Source: Sequoia sempervirens
Taxonomy: Eukaryota > Streptophyta > Pinopsida > Cupressales > Cupressaceae
Assembly: GCA_007258455.2 (NCBI GenBank)
Contig: VDFB02358134.1
Coordinates: 214,319,565-214,383,564, forward strand
Length of the DNA stretch: 64,000 bases
Reading direction: 5' to 3'
The position numbers and the translations under genes are program-made. This document shows, one piece after another, positions 11,620 to 22,412 of the stretch. The notes beneath the pieces are model-generated. The model searched no databases, had not been told where the DNA came from, and saw only the letters and a list, made by a program, of their open reading frames with translations. How positions within the stretch are numbered: the stretch's first letter is position 1; each line of letters opens with the position of its first letter.

Positions 11620-12170
11620 TCTTTAGTTTTAGACTTCTCACAACAAACCTTAGTGGATGATTTGAGTGAGATGAAATCTTAAAGGGATTCATCTAACAAG
11701 TCCAAGTCATCATGACTAAAAGTTTTGAGGGGTAGGTTAGCATTAGGTGGTTTAAGTTTTTCAACATCAAAGGTATTAACGTTTGTTATTGTGGATTTTC
11801 CACAATAAATCTTAGTGGATGACTTATACAAGATGAAGTCCTGAAGGGCTTTATCTAACAAGTTAAAGTCATCACAACCAAAAGGTTTGAGGGATATGTT
11901 ATCGTTAGAAAGTTTATGTTTTTCATTGCAAGCATTAGAGGATGAAGTGAGTGAGAGAAAATCCTAAAGAACTTCATCTAACTTATCTACATCATCACTA
12001 CTAAGAGGCTTGGATGAGATGTTGTTTCTAAATTGAATCATTTGTTTGAAAGGTTGTTTTGATGTTTTAGTGTTAGTGTTTTTATGTATCAATGAATTTG
12101 ATCTAAAAGAACTAGGAACGAATACTGAAAAGGAAATGTTCAAAACCCTAAGACTATCCATAAATGCCAT
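11620..12170 (-). pseudogene. E1 N-terminal ORF with three degenerate repeats; no gag domain
   Basis: Minus-strand frame with stops. Three copies, spaced about 125-160 bp, share the pattern K-x-(F/L)-S-x-DD-x-x-x-LD-(E/K)-(A/V/S)-L-x-DF followed by an SSTK-like word (around 11690, 11845 and 11970). The segment lies where gag should be: about 440 bp from the 5' LTR to 12170, then straight into the pre-protease linker. I see no retrotransposon gag domain and no zinc knuckle. So either gag was deleted or this version never carried it. The function of the repeats is unknown. Confidence 0.5.
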
Positions 12171-12612
12171 GAACTAAAAATGGTGCTTATATGCTAATGA
12201 AATAAAAGATAACTTGACTATAACAAAAGAGAAAATGCAGGAAATAGAAATGTGCAAAGTAAGAAACTAAATTCTGGAAATTTTGATGTAAAAATTGCAG
12301 TGGGACTGATTTGCCCAAGGTGGCGAATGAGTCCCAAGGGAGGTATTTTTTAGGATTTTTTTTTTTTTTAAAACTTTAAAATATGTTTTTAGGTATGTAC
12401 AATGCAAATAAAGATTGATAATGAAATTTTTTGAAATGAAGTAATGAAATAAAATGCAATAATGAATTCTAAATGATATTTTCTCTAATGCATTTTTTTT
12501 TAGAAGCTCTAAGATGTAAGAACAATTCAAAGGATAATGCAATGAAGGTCTAGGGTGAAAAGATAAATTTAAATCAAAATGATATGATTTTCAAAATGAA
12601 GGTTCACCAAAA
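12171..12612 (-). other. E1 5' leader and primer-site region
   Basis: Non-coding sequence between the 5' LTR and the first ORF. The minus strand just inside the LTR reads TTTTGGTGAACC; a primer site normally starts with TGG, but I cannot match this one to a tRNA. A copy of the LTR motif GGGACT..TTTGCCCAAGGTGGCGAATG occurs at about 12302-12338, outside the LTR itself. Confidence 0.45.
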
Positions 12613-14230
12613 TGAACCATAGATTTTTGGGTAGGGCTTATAGGCTACTCTTGCACTCTTAGGAATGTTTCACCTAAAAGGAGAGAGATAAACCCTACTC
12701 AAAATCCTAGCTAGTTTCACTCAAATTATGCAATGTATGATGTTTTTTAGGCTAAATGGAATGATCTAAGTGCAATTAAATGAACTATTTGAGATATTAT
12801 GAATGCAAAACCTAAGAATAATGCAATGTTGGAAAACATAATGATGTTTGCAAAAAGCTTGAAATGATGAACAAAAATGTGAACTAAACTAAATAGAAAG
12901 CTAAATCTCTGAGTATGTGCACCTAAGAATCTAGAGAAGACTGAAAAGAAATCTAGAAATCTAACAAAACCTAATTTTGGGTTGATTGGGACTCATTTGC
13001 CACCCTAGGCAAATCAGTCCCAAGTCAGGGTTTTTCTATACAACAACTATTTTCTACTAACTAGATGTTTGGATTTGCATTTGACTAAAAATTGCACCTC
13101 AAGAGGGATTCATTTTCCATGCATGGAAAATCAGTCCACTTTCAATTATTTGTGATTTCAAGTTTTTGTTCAGCACCTTGACCCCTGTACAACACTTTCT
13201 AACAGAAACTTGAATCGGGATCTCAGAAAATTCCTACAAAACAGCTTAAAATTGTTTATCTAATGGGGGGTTTTCCTTGGTCAAACCCCACATTGGGTAT
13301 TCAAATCTTAAATGAATAAAAATATGCATAAAACCCTAGCCCTAGATGTGTTAAAGACTAGGAAAAATTGAAGTATGTCAAAAACCCTATCCTATTGTGC
13401 AAGAATAGGAAATGAAAATGTGATTTGTGTGATGCAAGATCTCAACCCTAGAAATATCAAAACACATCAACAATTGAGAAAAACTGACATGCAAATGAAA
13501 TGTAAACCTTAATCTGAAGATAAAGAAGAAATGGAAGATGGAATCACTTTGAAAACAAGTCTTTGGGATTTATTTGATGGCTAGTTGCATCTCCTCAACC
13601 TATATTTCTTTGTGATTCACCATAGGCATCCATCATCAACCCTTTACAATGTTGAAATTTGATGCAAAAAGTGAGCTTCAAGACCTACAAAAACCCTAGT
13701 TTGTTGCCCTAAAACTTCAACTTTGCTAATAAAACTTATTGTAGAAGACTTGAGTTTAGAAATTTGTTTTGTAAAATGATTAAAAGATGTGTAAAATGAC
13801 TAAAAATGAGTATTTATAAGTAAAAACACCTAATTTTTCCATTATTTAGACCTAAGAGGCCAACATTCACCAAAAAATTAAGTTAAATTAATTGAATTCC
13901 CACTCAAAATTGAAATTTCCCTCAAAAGGGACTCATTCACCACTCTTGGTGAATGGGTCCCACCAGAGGGGACTCATTCGCCCAAGGTGGTGAATGGGTG
14001 CGACTACTAATTTTTGAAGGTTGGTTTTTGAGATATGGAAGAATTGAATGTTGTTTGTTGGGATTTAAATGATTTCTCAGGTAAAACAAGCCTCTAGATA
14101 AAAAATAATGGATCTTAGGGGCCTATAAATGTTGTTTTGAAGGATAAATGATGCAAGGGGACTCAAAAGTGGGTCTAATTATGCGTGAAATTGTCTCTTT
14201 TCTCAAGAGGGTCCAATTTTCTATGGTACA
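12613..14230 (-). repeat. 5' LTR of E1
   Basis: Begins TGAACCATAG and ends GGTACA on the plus strand. Homologous to 851-2126 over its length. It contains an extra segment of about 350 bp (about 13569-13930) relative to the other LTR, with motif copies GGGACTCATTC at its edge (about 13929), which suggests the difference arose by recombination between short repeats. The following 5 bp are CTTAG, matching 846-850. Confidence 0.9.
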
Positions 14231-14235
14231 CTTAG

Positions 14236-15990
14236 TTCTAAACTCTTTATTGTACACTTGAGCTAATCTTACCTTGCTCTCATCTAAGAGGGGAGCACTA
14301 ATCTCTTCCAAAGTAGATGCCCTCATTCTAGCATCTTCATTAAATGCTTCCTATATTCTTGCATATAATGTACCTTTCAGATCTTTTGGTAATTGATTTT
14401 CTATATTATTTAAGCTAACATCAAATGCTACCATATACCTCACTATTTCCTCTTCTATTATAGACTTATCAGTGTCATCCATAGTGGGATATAATGCATC
14501 AGTTTATTCCAACATCCCATGCTCAATTATGCTATTAAATAATGCATCTAATTTAATAGGACTATGTTTCCTTACCCAAGGGGAATAATTATTCTTCTTC
14601 TTTTCTTCTGGAGACTTCTTTCCCTCACTGGATTCTGATTTATTTTCCCTCATATAAATCATAAAGGCTTGTTTTTCCTTCTCAACTTTCGCCTCACTGT
14701 CTATGTCTACAATGTCAAATCTTTCCTTCTTTCCACTTGTCTATGCTTAAGAGACATCGATTTTCCTTTTTCAAGGAAACTATGGTCCTCCTTCCTCTTA
14801 ATCATCCAAATTTATACCCATATATTGATCTCTTTGTTCCTTCATTTTAACTCTTCTCTTTTGTGGGACACCTTGGTGCTTTGTCGAAGCAATCTTTTCC
14901 TTCACAGGGACACTCTACTATTTAATTGGATAATGAGTTGGCTCCTTGCTATTTGTTCCATTGGTAGAAGGTTTAGTCTTGGAGGACTTGTAGGAAATGA
15001 GAGAGGCGGTAGATGTTCTACCAGATCTTATGCTAGATGCACCTCTCAAAGAGCCAGATATGCATTATATTTCCCCACTTTCTCCTTTGATAGTCTCATT
15101 GCCTCCACAACCTATGCAGTCATCTTCTCAATAGTTTTCTTTCCTTTTTTTCCCCTCTACTCCATGGGCATAGCCATATAATTCTCTTTATATGTTCCAT
15201 ATCTTTCCTCAATGGTATCCTTAGGTTTTCTCAGCATATGGTCAGATAGACCAACGATTACATCCTCTACAACTTCATATCCCATTTATGGGATCCACAC
15301 AATTCTAGGCTCAACAACCTCCATTATGCAACAATCCTTACTCACCATGAAGATAATATCATTTTTATACTTTTTTCACCACACTATTCGGAATCCTTTC
15401 TCTAGATTACATATTATCTTGAAAGGTTTTAAAGAAACCCCATAATGTAGTCTCCTATGCTTTTGCATTACCCAACCTCATTAGGTGATCTCTGATCTAA
15501 GATGTTATTGATCTTTCCTTCAGCTACACTATGTTCCTCATTTAGAAATTAGAATAGTAAACAAATGATCAAAGTACCAAATTTGAAGGGGTACCAAGAG
15601 TCCTTAGTCTTCTATAGATTCTCCAAAACTTGTGATCTGAGAAATTCACACAAATCATAATTTTCTCCCTTCTTAACCATCTCATATGCAATGTTGATGG
15701 CAGTTGCAGAAACTAAATTTTTTCTATTGGTAAAGTATATCTTGAATAAAATCATCATAGAGGCATAATTAACCACTAGATCTCTAATTTCCTTAACTAT
15801 CAAAGCTCTTTTATCATATTTTACACCTATTAATTCCATCACCACTTCATTCTTCATTGACTTGACTACCAAAACTAGTTTGGATGAACATAATCTTATA
15901 ACAGCCCTAATTACCTCCTTGTTTATAAAATGTGGTGTGTACAACTAGAGGAATCTATCATGAATTTAGCTCAAGATGTATCTTATCCAC
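14236..15990 (-). pseudogene. E0 ORF relics, middle part, unrecognised
   Basis: Minus-strand protein-like sequence broken by stops. The clearest open piece is 15612-15944 (110 residues, including EVIRAVIRLCSSKLVLVVKS and MVKKGENYDLCEFL). A Lys/Ser/Glu-rich charged stretch follows at about 14530-14700, and a short piece at 14236-14326 runs up to the E1 insertion point and continues at 850. I do not recognise the family. It is placed in E0 by its strand and by lying between the zinc knuckles and the insertion site. Plus-strand open frames here (14669-15181, 15212-15445) are low-quality shadows. Confidence 0.45.
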
Positions 15991-16840
15991 TCATCAACAT
16001 AGCAAAAGTTTGAGAAATTATTCCAAACATCTAGGTTTTTCTCTGTTAGGCTCTCAAACTTGGCTTTTAATCCAAATTGATCTCTGGTCAGTCCATTAAA
16101 CCATACATCACCTATATTTTAGTGATTGTACTCCTCCAACTTAACATGTATGTAAATCCTTACATCTTTAGTATGATGCACACCATATGGGATGTGTGAT
16201 AATGCTTCATCAAGATCCATCACTATAGATTTATCAAGGTGTCATTTAAATTTTGGAAAGGGTTGATCTATAACCTCAAAAACTTGTGGAATATACATCT
16301 TTCAACACAATGAAATTACTTTTAAAAATAGGGAAAATATAAATTGTAAGTACCTTTCGATCGTTGTCAATTAGGGTTTTGTGCACAGGAATTTTGAAAA
16401 CACTTCACCTCACTCCTTCACTACTCTTCTCTCCTCAAATGCTTATTTGAAAATAACTTATATAAAATGTGAAATAACTTATTAAACCCTTTTGTAATGA
16501 CCTAATTTTCATTGAATGCTTGATTTGATAAAGTCGGTAAACCCTAACTCTAATGCATAGTCACCTTCAATTTCTCTACAAAAATTTTCATCTTGATATT
16601 TTCCACCAGTGTTTCCACCAATAGGTCAAGAATAAAGAATTACACCTCATATCCATGTGCTAAAAGTATCAACACCATATCTCTAGTAGGGGCTTAAATA
16701 TCTTTTGTAAAAGATCCCCCTGAGCCAAATCTCTTATTTTTTCAAAGGAAACATCTGCACCATAGGCTGGCACAAAATCATTCTTAACCTCATTTTCCTC
16801 TTTCTTTTTCTATATATTGCTCATCTATTTCTTCACTTCT
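15991..16840 (-). other. E0 body, decayed; no domain visible
   Basis: AT-rich sequence with many stops in all frames. Position implies it is decayed coding sequence of E0 between the ORF at 15612-15944 and the zinc-knuckle part. I see no motif. Confidence 0.35.
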
Positions 16841-17190
16841 ACCATATCAACATTCTTTAAGGATCATTCTTACTTTTGTAAAATTTGGCTATATGTCCAA
16901 GTTTATTTCTTTTCTAACAAGTGATATCATTTTAACAAGCTTACTGCCACCCATTCTAGATCTACTTTATGCCCAAATCCATTGCATGTATAACAATATC
17001 CATTGAAATATTGAAACATCATACCATAGCTATAGCCATTTATTATCAGATTTCTACATTCACTAGCCTTATGACCAAATCTTTTGCATGTAAAACACTA
17101 ACCGAGAAATGATTGAACATTTTGATTTATTCTACTTCAACATTATATAGCCTTATGTCCAAAATTATTGTAAGAATAATAGTAACCATT
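16840..17190 (-). pseudogene. E0 zinc-knuckle (CCHC) cluster
   Basis: Minus strand. One complete knuckle CX2CX4HX4C (CFTCKRFGHKASEC) is encoded at 17056-17097. A second, CYTCNGFGHKVD, at about 16961-16994 lacks the last Cys. Further degenerate copies of the same word occur at about 17130-17175 (YYYSYNNFGHKA, Cys replaced by Tyr/Ser/Asn) and about 16880-16920 (NKLGHIAKF). So there were at least four tandem knuckles, which bind nucleic acid in retroelement gag proteins. The multi-knuckle arrangement is unusual for a simple Ty1/copia gag. Confidence 0.65.
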
Positions 17191-17359
17191 AACATATGGG
17201 TACTTTTGTACATTTGGTTGTCTAATAGGTGGTCTTTTGAAGTATTTCCTTTGATTTCAAACCTGCTTTCCATTTCTCTTCTCTTCTTCAATCTTCTTTT
17301 GCTCAATGTTCTTTTTAGTACTTGGTATCTAGTTTTCCTTTGAACTTTCTCCTTTTTCA

Positions 17360-17894
17360 AACCCTAATCCAAATTTATCTTTAGAATTATTTTTATTTGT
17401 AATCATTTCATCAAGTATTGTAGAGCTCATCTTGAATTTACCATCTTGATTCTTTTCTTTCTCCATATTTGGTCTCAAGGTCACAACTTCTTCAATTTTT
17501 TAATATTTATATTTTCTTTTCACCTTAGCATTTAGGCATTGTTCAACTCTTTTTCCTTCTTCAACTTGTACTTTTAAACTAGTAATTATTTAATTTTCTT
17601 GCTTCAACTTCTCATTAACCTCCTTATATCTTTCTCTGAATTTCTTGATTCTCTCCCTCAACTTTAGGATGCATTCATCTACTTGACATTTTCCTTCAAA
17701 TATTTGTTCTCACTTTCATTCCTTTCCACATCTTCAAGGGCCATTTTGAGTTCTCTATTCATGTCAACCATGCAATCTTCTTCAATGAATCCAACTAAAT
17801 GGATTTCTTCTAGAGGAACATGATATCTTCTAACATCCATGTGTTCAACCTCCAAGACCTTCCTTAAGTGGTTAAGATTCTTCCAAGGAACCAA
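17360..17894 (-). pseudogene. E0 coiled-coil ORF start
   Basis: Minus strand. The open frame 17679-17894 starts almost at the primer site and is rich in Glu, Lys and Leu; after a stop it continues in coiled-coil-like sequence to about 17500, then a FGLGFEKGESS word (about 17350-17375). Such words precede zinc knuckles in plant retroelement gag. The start of the real ORF cannot be fixed because the first Met lies next to the primer site. Confidence 0.5.
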
Positions 17895-17906
17895 GCTCTG
17901 ATACTA
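17895..17906 (-). other. E0 primer-binding site, tRNA-Met (initiator) type
   Basis: The plus strand reads GCTCTGATACTA; the plant initiator tRNA-Met ends in GCUCUGAUACCA, so 11 of 12 positions fit. It lies 2 bases inside the LTR edge TGTTGAACATG at 17909. This fixes E0 as a minus-strand element whose 5' LTR lies to the right. Confidence 0.8.
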
Positions 17907-17908
17907 AT

Positions 17909-18015
17909 TGTTGAACATGTGGAATACTAAGAGGGGGGTGAACTAGTATTCTTTGAAACCACTTAAACATTTAAGCATTCATTCCAAAAATCATATTCAA
18001 ATTGCATTAAGGAAA
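17909..18015 (-). repeat. E0 5' LTR, first part (split by L)
   Basis: Starts TGTTGAACATGTGGAATACT next to the primer site and stops at 18015, where L begins. The last five bases, GGAAA, are the target duplication; the LTR resumes after 28124. Confidence 0.75.
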
Positions 18016-19503
18016 TGTAATGTTCCCAATTTAACCCTACACTCTTTAATTGGATTAGCCTATTTCCAGAAACTCATAGGCTAAGTAGAAATGGAAATTA
18101 GGGTTTCCTATTTTATAGGAGGTTTTAGATACAATTTTGAAGGTTTGCATGTGATATTTTTTGATGCATGTCTGGTGGAGCTTTCTAGGTTTTTGGAGAG
18201 CTTTGAGATGAGGTAACATACATGTTGAGGAAATGACATGCATTTATCTCTGGTTCTTTACATGCATGAAAGGTTTCTGGGTTTTTTTGGGTTTTCAAAG
18301 ATCTCCAAGGTGGTGTGACATGCATCTGAATCCGTCAAACCTTATAAGAACTTACTATTTATAGTAAGTCATGTGTTCTTCTTAGTTTGGAATTCTATTG
18401 AGTTTGAAGTGAACTTACTATTTTGAGCATTTGACATTTTAAGTAAGTCTATTTTTGGAAGTGGCATCATTAGCAGCTCAACTCAGATCATCATGTTATT
18501 TCTGGCAGTTTGGCAGAATCAGTTTTGGGCATTGATTTTGGATTTGGCTTCTATCTCTCCTTTGGACTGAGTTTAAACACTTAGTCAATTTTATATTTTG
18601 AGTTTGTACCCCATGCCTAGGCGATGACTTCAAATTTGTTTTTAAAATGGGGCCATCTTTTGCACACCTAAGTGGAGAAATTTAATATTGTTTCAAAGTT
18701 AAATTAAATACTTTTACCTTGGACAGCTAGGGAGAAATTAAAAAGGTAATTTAATATTCCTTTTGCAAATTGAAAAAGGTGGAGATGGGCATCCCTTTGA
18801 GGAAGCTGAAGAGTTTTATTTTGGTAGTTACAAGTTGATTCATTTTCTAGTTGAAGAGTCTATTTAATGAGGCCTTGCTCCTTCATTCCTATCTTTTGGA
18901 AAATTCATAATTTGGGCTTAAAACTATGGCTTCCTAAATGGCAATTGAAGACCATGCTTCATTAAGGAGTGTGGAATTGAGCTTAATTTTTGATTTATTA
19001 CAAGCAGGTTGCTCATGTATAATCTTTTTGTACTACAGAAGAACTACATGGCTAAAGTGAACTTCTATTGATGCCTTCACCAATGATTTTTATCTCATTA
19101 TAGGTATTAGCTCAAGCTATTCCACTGTGTAGGGTGCCCAGTTGTGTAAAGTTCCAGATTTTAATTCTGAGTCTTGATTTTTATAGAAGGGATCGACCCT
19201 TCCTAGAGGTTGTACCACTTATGTACCTTTGCATTGGGACTTATACCAAGTCTCAGCTATTGTTTTGGCACTTTCTATTTATTTGAGATGCGACGCCATG
19301 TTTAGCGGCTTCATTTTACTACTTTTTGAAGCTTTCCAAAGCTGTATTAAAGGAACTGCATCCATTCTAATGAAATTCTAACTTGTTGGTTTGATTTCTT
19401 TGTTTAACTATTTCTAATCAGAGTTGAAGAAATTATGATTTTATAATTATATGAGCCTAAAATCTAATTGTATACATTGTATAGAGTTAACGATAGTATC
19501 CTT
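18016..19503 (+). repeat. L 5' LTR, first part
   Basis: Matches 25973-27585 closely (for example the shared start TGTAATGT(T/C)CCCAATT and the shared word ATAGAGTTAA(C/G)GATAGTATCCTT at the end). The right copy has two extra stretches, at about 26745-26795 and 26920-26990. The last five bases TCCTT are the duplication made by S. Confidence 0.9.
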
Positions 19504-19783
19504 TGCTAGTGTAATTAATATTTAATTGCACTTGGATAACTTTACTTAGGTAATATTTTAATTCCTAGGTTAATTATTCTCATCCTTATCTTGCTGAGAT
19601 ATCTTGTTGCTCAAGATAAGATTAGTGTTATGCATACTTGCTTTTATAAAGCAAATCATCTCATGTAATTATGAATTCTTGAATAATAATATTTTGCACA
19701 TTTTTTTGCAAAGCTTTGCTTTATCTAATTTTCTCTTATGTGGAAGGTTTTTTGGTTTGCATGTTTGATCTTGGTTTCTAACA
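19504..19783 (+). repeat. S 5' LTR
   Basis: TGCTAGTGTAAT...TTTCTAACA, 280 bp, nearly identical to 21535-21813. Confidence 0.95.
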
Positions 19784-19795
19784 TGGTATCAGAGC
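19784..19795 (+). other. S primer-binding site, initiator tRNA-Met
   Basis: TGGTATCAGAGC, an exact complement of the plant initiator tRNA-Met 3' end, with no gap to the LTR. Confidence 0.95.
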
Positions 19796-21520
19796 CCTGA
19801 TTTGTAGCCCCTTCTCATATTTTTGAGAAAACAATTGCAGAGTTCGTTCGAGATTCCTCGAGGGTATCATGCCTTGAGTTTACTCATGTAGCGTCTTGGA
19901 TCAGATCAGGCTTCACCATTGGATTCAGAGCGCTAGAAAAGGTCATAAATGGCTTTTATTTCATTGATTTTGGTCATCATTGAAGAGATTAATGAGGGTT
20001 TCAAGCTCAGTGATTTTTTTGAGAGATCTGGGGGTCGCCTAATTTTTTGGGCACTTTGGGCCAAAACGGACCTCACCGTTGGATTCGTAGCGCCCAAAAA
20101 CCCCTATTTTCATATTAAATTTGTCCAATTTGGACACAATTGACTGGGGAGGCAAAAAAAAATTGTCTGAAGGTCGTACGACCCCCAAGCATGCTTCATG
20201 AGGCACAAATTTAAAAAAAAAATTAAAATAAAAAACAAAATAAAAAAGCAGTGAATTTTTCATAGCGGCTAGTGTAAAATCCTGCCACCACCACATCTCC
20301 GCCGTGTGGCCACCATCCAACCACCACCACCGGCAGAATCCACCAATGTGCCACCACTCTGTTAAGCCCTCGCACTGAGCTCTCAGTCATGTTAGAGTCT
20401 AGGAGATCCGATCTAGCCCCCCGCTGGTCTGAGCCCCTAGCCATGGTTGTTTGGAGAACTGGGAGCTCCAAGATAAGCCCCAGCCACTGCGCCAACCCCC
20501 TGTGTGGTCACATTGGTGACCACAGGCTTTGGCCCAACCCCCTACGTGCCAGCCCTAGTCTTGCATGCAACCAGTGGCCGAATATTTTTAGCCCCTGAGG
20601 GCTCTGGAGGACCTTATTAGGCCGTTTTGGAGCACTTTCACAGAATGAGGCATAAGTTTTGCATACGACGTCATTTTTTTGCAAACAAGATATCGTCGGA
20701 AAGCTGGTTCTAAGATCTACACAATGGTGTAGCGGGTTCATTCCTCTACATATATCTAAGGTCTATTTTTATTTTTTGTTTATGCATTTTTTCATTCTCT
20801 CATTTTACAATTGTTGGGTTATTGTAATAAATGAACTGAGATAAAGTTCCATAAGGGGGGTTTCTTACATAATAATCTGATTGGAGTGTTCATGCACTTT
20901 GATCTCCATCTTCATCTTGTTTTGATGGTAACTTGCATGGGTTATATTTGGTTTCTTAGTTTCTTTTGGCCCATCTTGCTCTTGCTTGACACATATAAGA
21001 TTCACATCGGTTCATGCTTTAGATTGGGATTTTATGGTTATTGATCCACATTGGTTCAGATCATTCTTAGTTTGAGGGCCATGTTTTTATGTTTAATGTT
21101 CTAGATCCTTTATGGTACTTGTTCCCATGGAGAATTTTTAGTCTCAATTTTGCATCAGCATCAAGATACATGGTTTCCAGATTTTGTCATCATTTCATCT
21201 AATGTTGCTTCACAAATTCTAGGGTTGTTCCAATTTGTGAGTTTTATAGTGTTCAGTGGCATCGGGTCTGTTGTCACATTATATTATCTTTCCTTGCTTG
21301 TCGAATTGCGGTTCTAGTGTTTCTCCACAGTGTTCTTCCAATGCTTCTTTGCAACAATCATCTCATTGTAGGGGGGTTTTGTCCCACTGGGTTTTCCTTC
21401 TCTACTTCATTATTGCATTTGTACATGGGTACTTGATCAGGCCTTGTTGTCAGGACCCATTCATGCTTTCTTGCATTCATCTTAGTTTTAGGTGCATGCT
21501 TTTTAGTCTCCCTAAGTTGC
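19796..21520 (+). other. S interior, non-coding
   Basis: Contains two inexact copies of a motif CTCACCGTTGGATTC(G/A) (about 19910 and 20070), an A-rich stretch (about 20212-20245), a C-rich part (20280-20600), and a block at about 20650-20735 with CGTCATTTTTTTGCAAACAAG and AAAGCTGGTTCTAAGATCTAC. That block recurs in diverged form at 44395-44480. The block is probably a conserved untranslated segment needed in cis, such as a packaging signal; this is inference. Confidence 0.6.
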
Positions 21521-21534
21521 ACTTATGGGGGGGG
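21521..21534 (+). other. S polypurine tract
   Basis: ACTTATGGGGGGGG immediately before the 3' LTR start TGTTAGTG. Confidence 0.85.
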
Positions 21535-21813
21535 TGTTAGTGTAATTATATTTAATTACACTTACATAACTTTACTTAGGTAATATTTTAATTCCTAGGT
21601 TAATTATTCTCATCCTTATCTTGTTGAGCTATCTTGTTGCTTAAGATACGATTAGGGTTATGCATACTTTCTTTTATAAAGCAAATCATCTCATGTAATT
21701 ATGAATTCATGAATAATAATATTTTTCACATCTTTTTGCAAAGCTTTGCTTTATTTGATTTTCTCTTCTGTGGAAGGTTTTTTGGTTTTCATGTCCGATC
21801 TTGGTTTCTAACA
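21535..21813 (+). repeat. S 3' LTR
   Basis: TGTTAGTGTAAT...TTTCTAACA, 279 bp, differing from the 5' LTR at scattered positions; followed by TCCTT. Confidence 0.95.
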
Positions 21814-21818
21814 TCCTT

Positions 21819-22356
21819 AATCATTTGTTATATTTGGCCTTCATTTTAATACATTTTGCAGCTAAAATTCATTCATTGTAAGGTTGGTTAGTAGTACTAG
21901 TAGTCATTTATTTATTTGCTGCAATTTAGTTTTGTAATTAGCTCCCACTAGATAAGTGGTTGAAGCATTTTTACTTTTAGCGCATTGAATTTAAGAAATC
22001 GCCCCCATTGAAAAAGTGGTAGTGAGGATTAAATGGTTGGCTTGCCACCTCATAATTATAATATCTTCACTCTTGCTGAATAAGTAGTTGAGCTCATGGT
22101 TAGTTATCCACCTACTTTTTATTTCCAGCAATTTACTTTTCATCCATGGTTGGCTAGCCGCCTAGCAAGCATTGTAGTTTTTCATTTCTAGGTGCTAACA
22201 ATCACTAGAATCGTATGCTCTCACCTTGCCCACATTGGGATCTTGATGATCAAAAGGTGGAGGGTTACTATATAAGATAGTTTATATTTGGAGCTAACAT
22301 TAACAGTGGTGTCTGTGCTAATAAAAAAATGAAAAAAATTAAGGGGGAATATTACA
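21819..22356 (+). repeat. L 5' LTR, second part
   Basis: Resumes the LTR after S. Matches about 27586-28119, ending ATATTACA (right copy ATATTATA). Contains several CCCACTAGATAAGTGG-like imperfect palindromes (about 21945, 22005), also present in the right copy. Confidence 0.88.
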
Positions 22357-22357
22357 A

Positions 22358-22369
22358 TGGTATCACAGC
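22358..22369 (+). other. L primer-binding site, initiator tRNA-Met type
   Basis: TGGTATCACAGC, one mismatch from TGGTATCAGAGC, one base inside the LTR end. Confidence 0.85.
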
Positions 22370-22412
22370 GTTTGTTTCCTGCCATCCCATGAGTTCCATG
22401 CTTTAGTGTTAG

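Larger units (their letters stand above)
851..14230 (-). mobile_element. E1: Ty3/gypsy LTR retrotransposon, Tat-lineage-like, with antisense PMD ORF
   Basis: A 13.4-kb element bounded by two similar LTRs (851-2126 and 12613-14230), each starting TG and ending CA on the plus strand, and flanked by the perfect 5-bp duplication CTTAG (846-850 and 14231-14235). On the minus strand the order is: linker ORF with repeats, protease-like domain, RT, RNase H remnant, archaeal-type RNase H, integrase; then a plus-strand ORF with plant-mobile-domain similarity; then the 3' LTR. The second RNase H and the antisense ORF after integrase are traits known from the plant Tat lineage (Ogre/Retand relatives). 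No gag domain is visible between the 5' LTR and the protease. Every frame has stops or shifts, so it cannot act autonomously. It is inserted into E0. Confidence 0.88.
19504..21813 (+). mobile_element. S: compact non-autonomous LTR retrotransposon
   Basis: A complete 2310-bp element: 280-bp 5' LTR (19504-19783), primer site directly adjacent, 1.75-kb interior, polypurine tract, 279-bp 3' LTR (21535-21813), and the perfect duplication TCCTT (19499-19503 and 21814-21818). The homologous LTR of L at 27570-27590 shows the uninterrupted site, so the boundaries are certain. The interior holds no gag or pol motif; short open frames there are unconvincing. It must use proteins of another element. It is larger than typical TRIMs and smaller than typical LARDs. 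Confidence 0.95.

Noticed and set aside
14669..15445. Plus-strand open frames of 170 and 77 residues
   Set aside because: Lie opposite to the E0 minus-strand relics, have no domain, and their Phe/Ser/Leu richness is typical of the complement of charged coding sequence.
20039..20741. Several 60-90-residue open frames in the interior of S
   Set aside because: They overlap on both strands in the C-rich part, have no domain, and S has the layout of a non-coding element.
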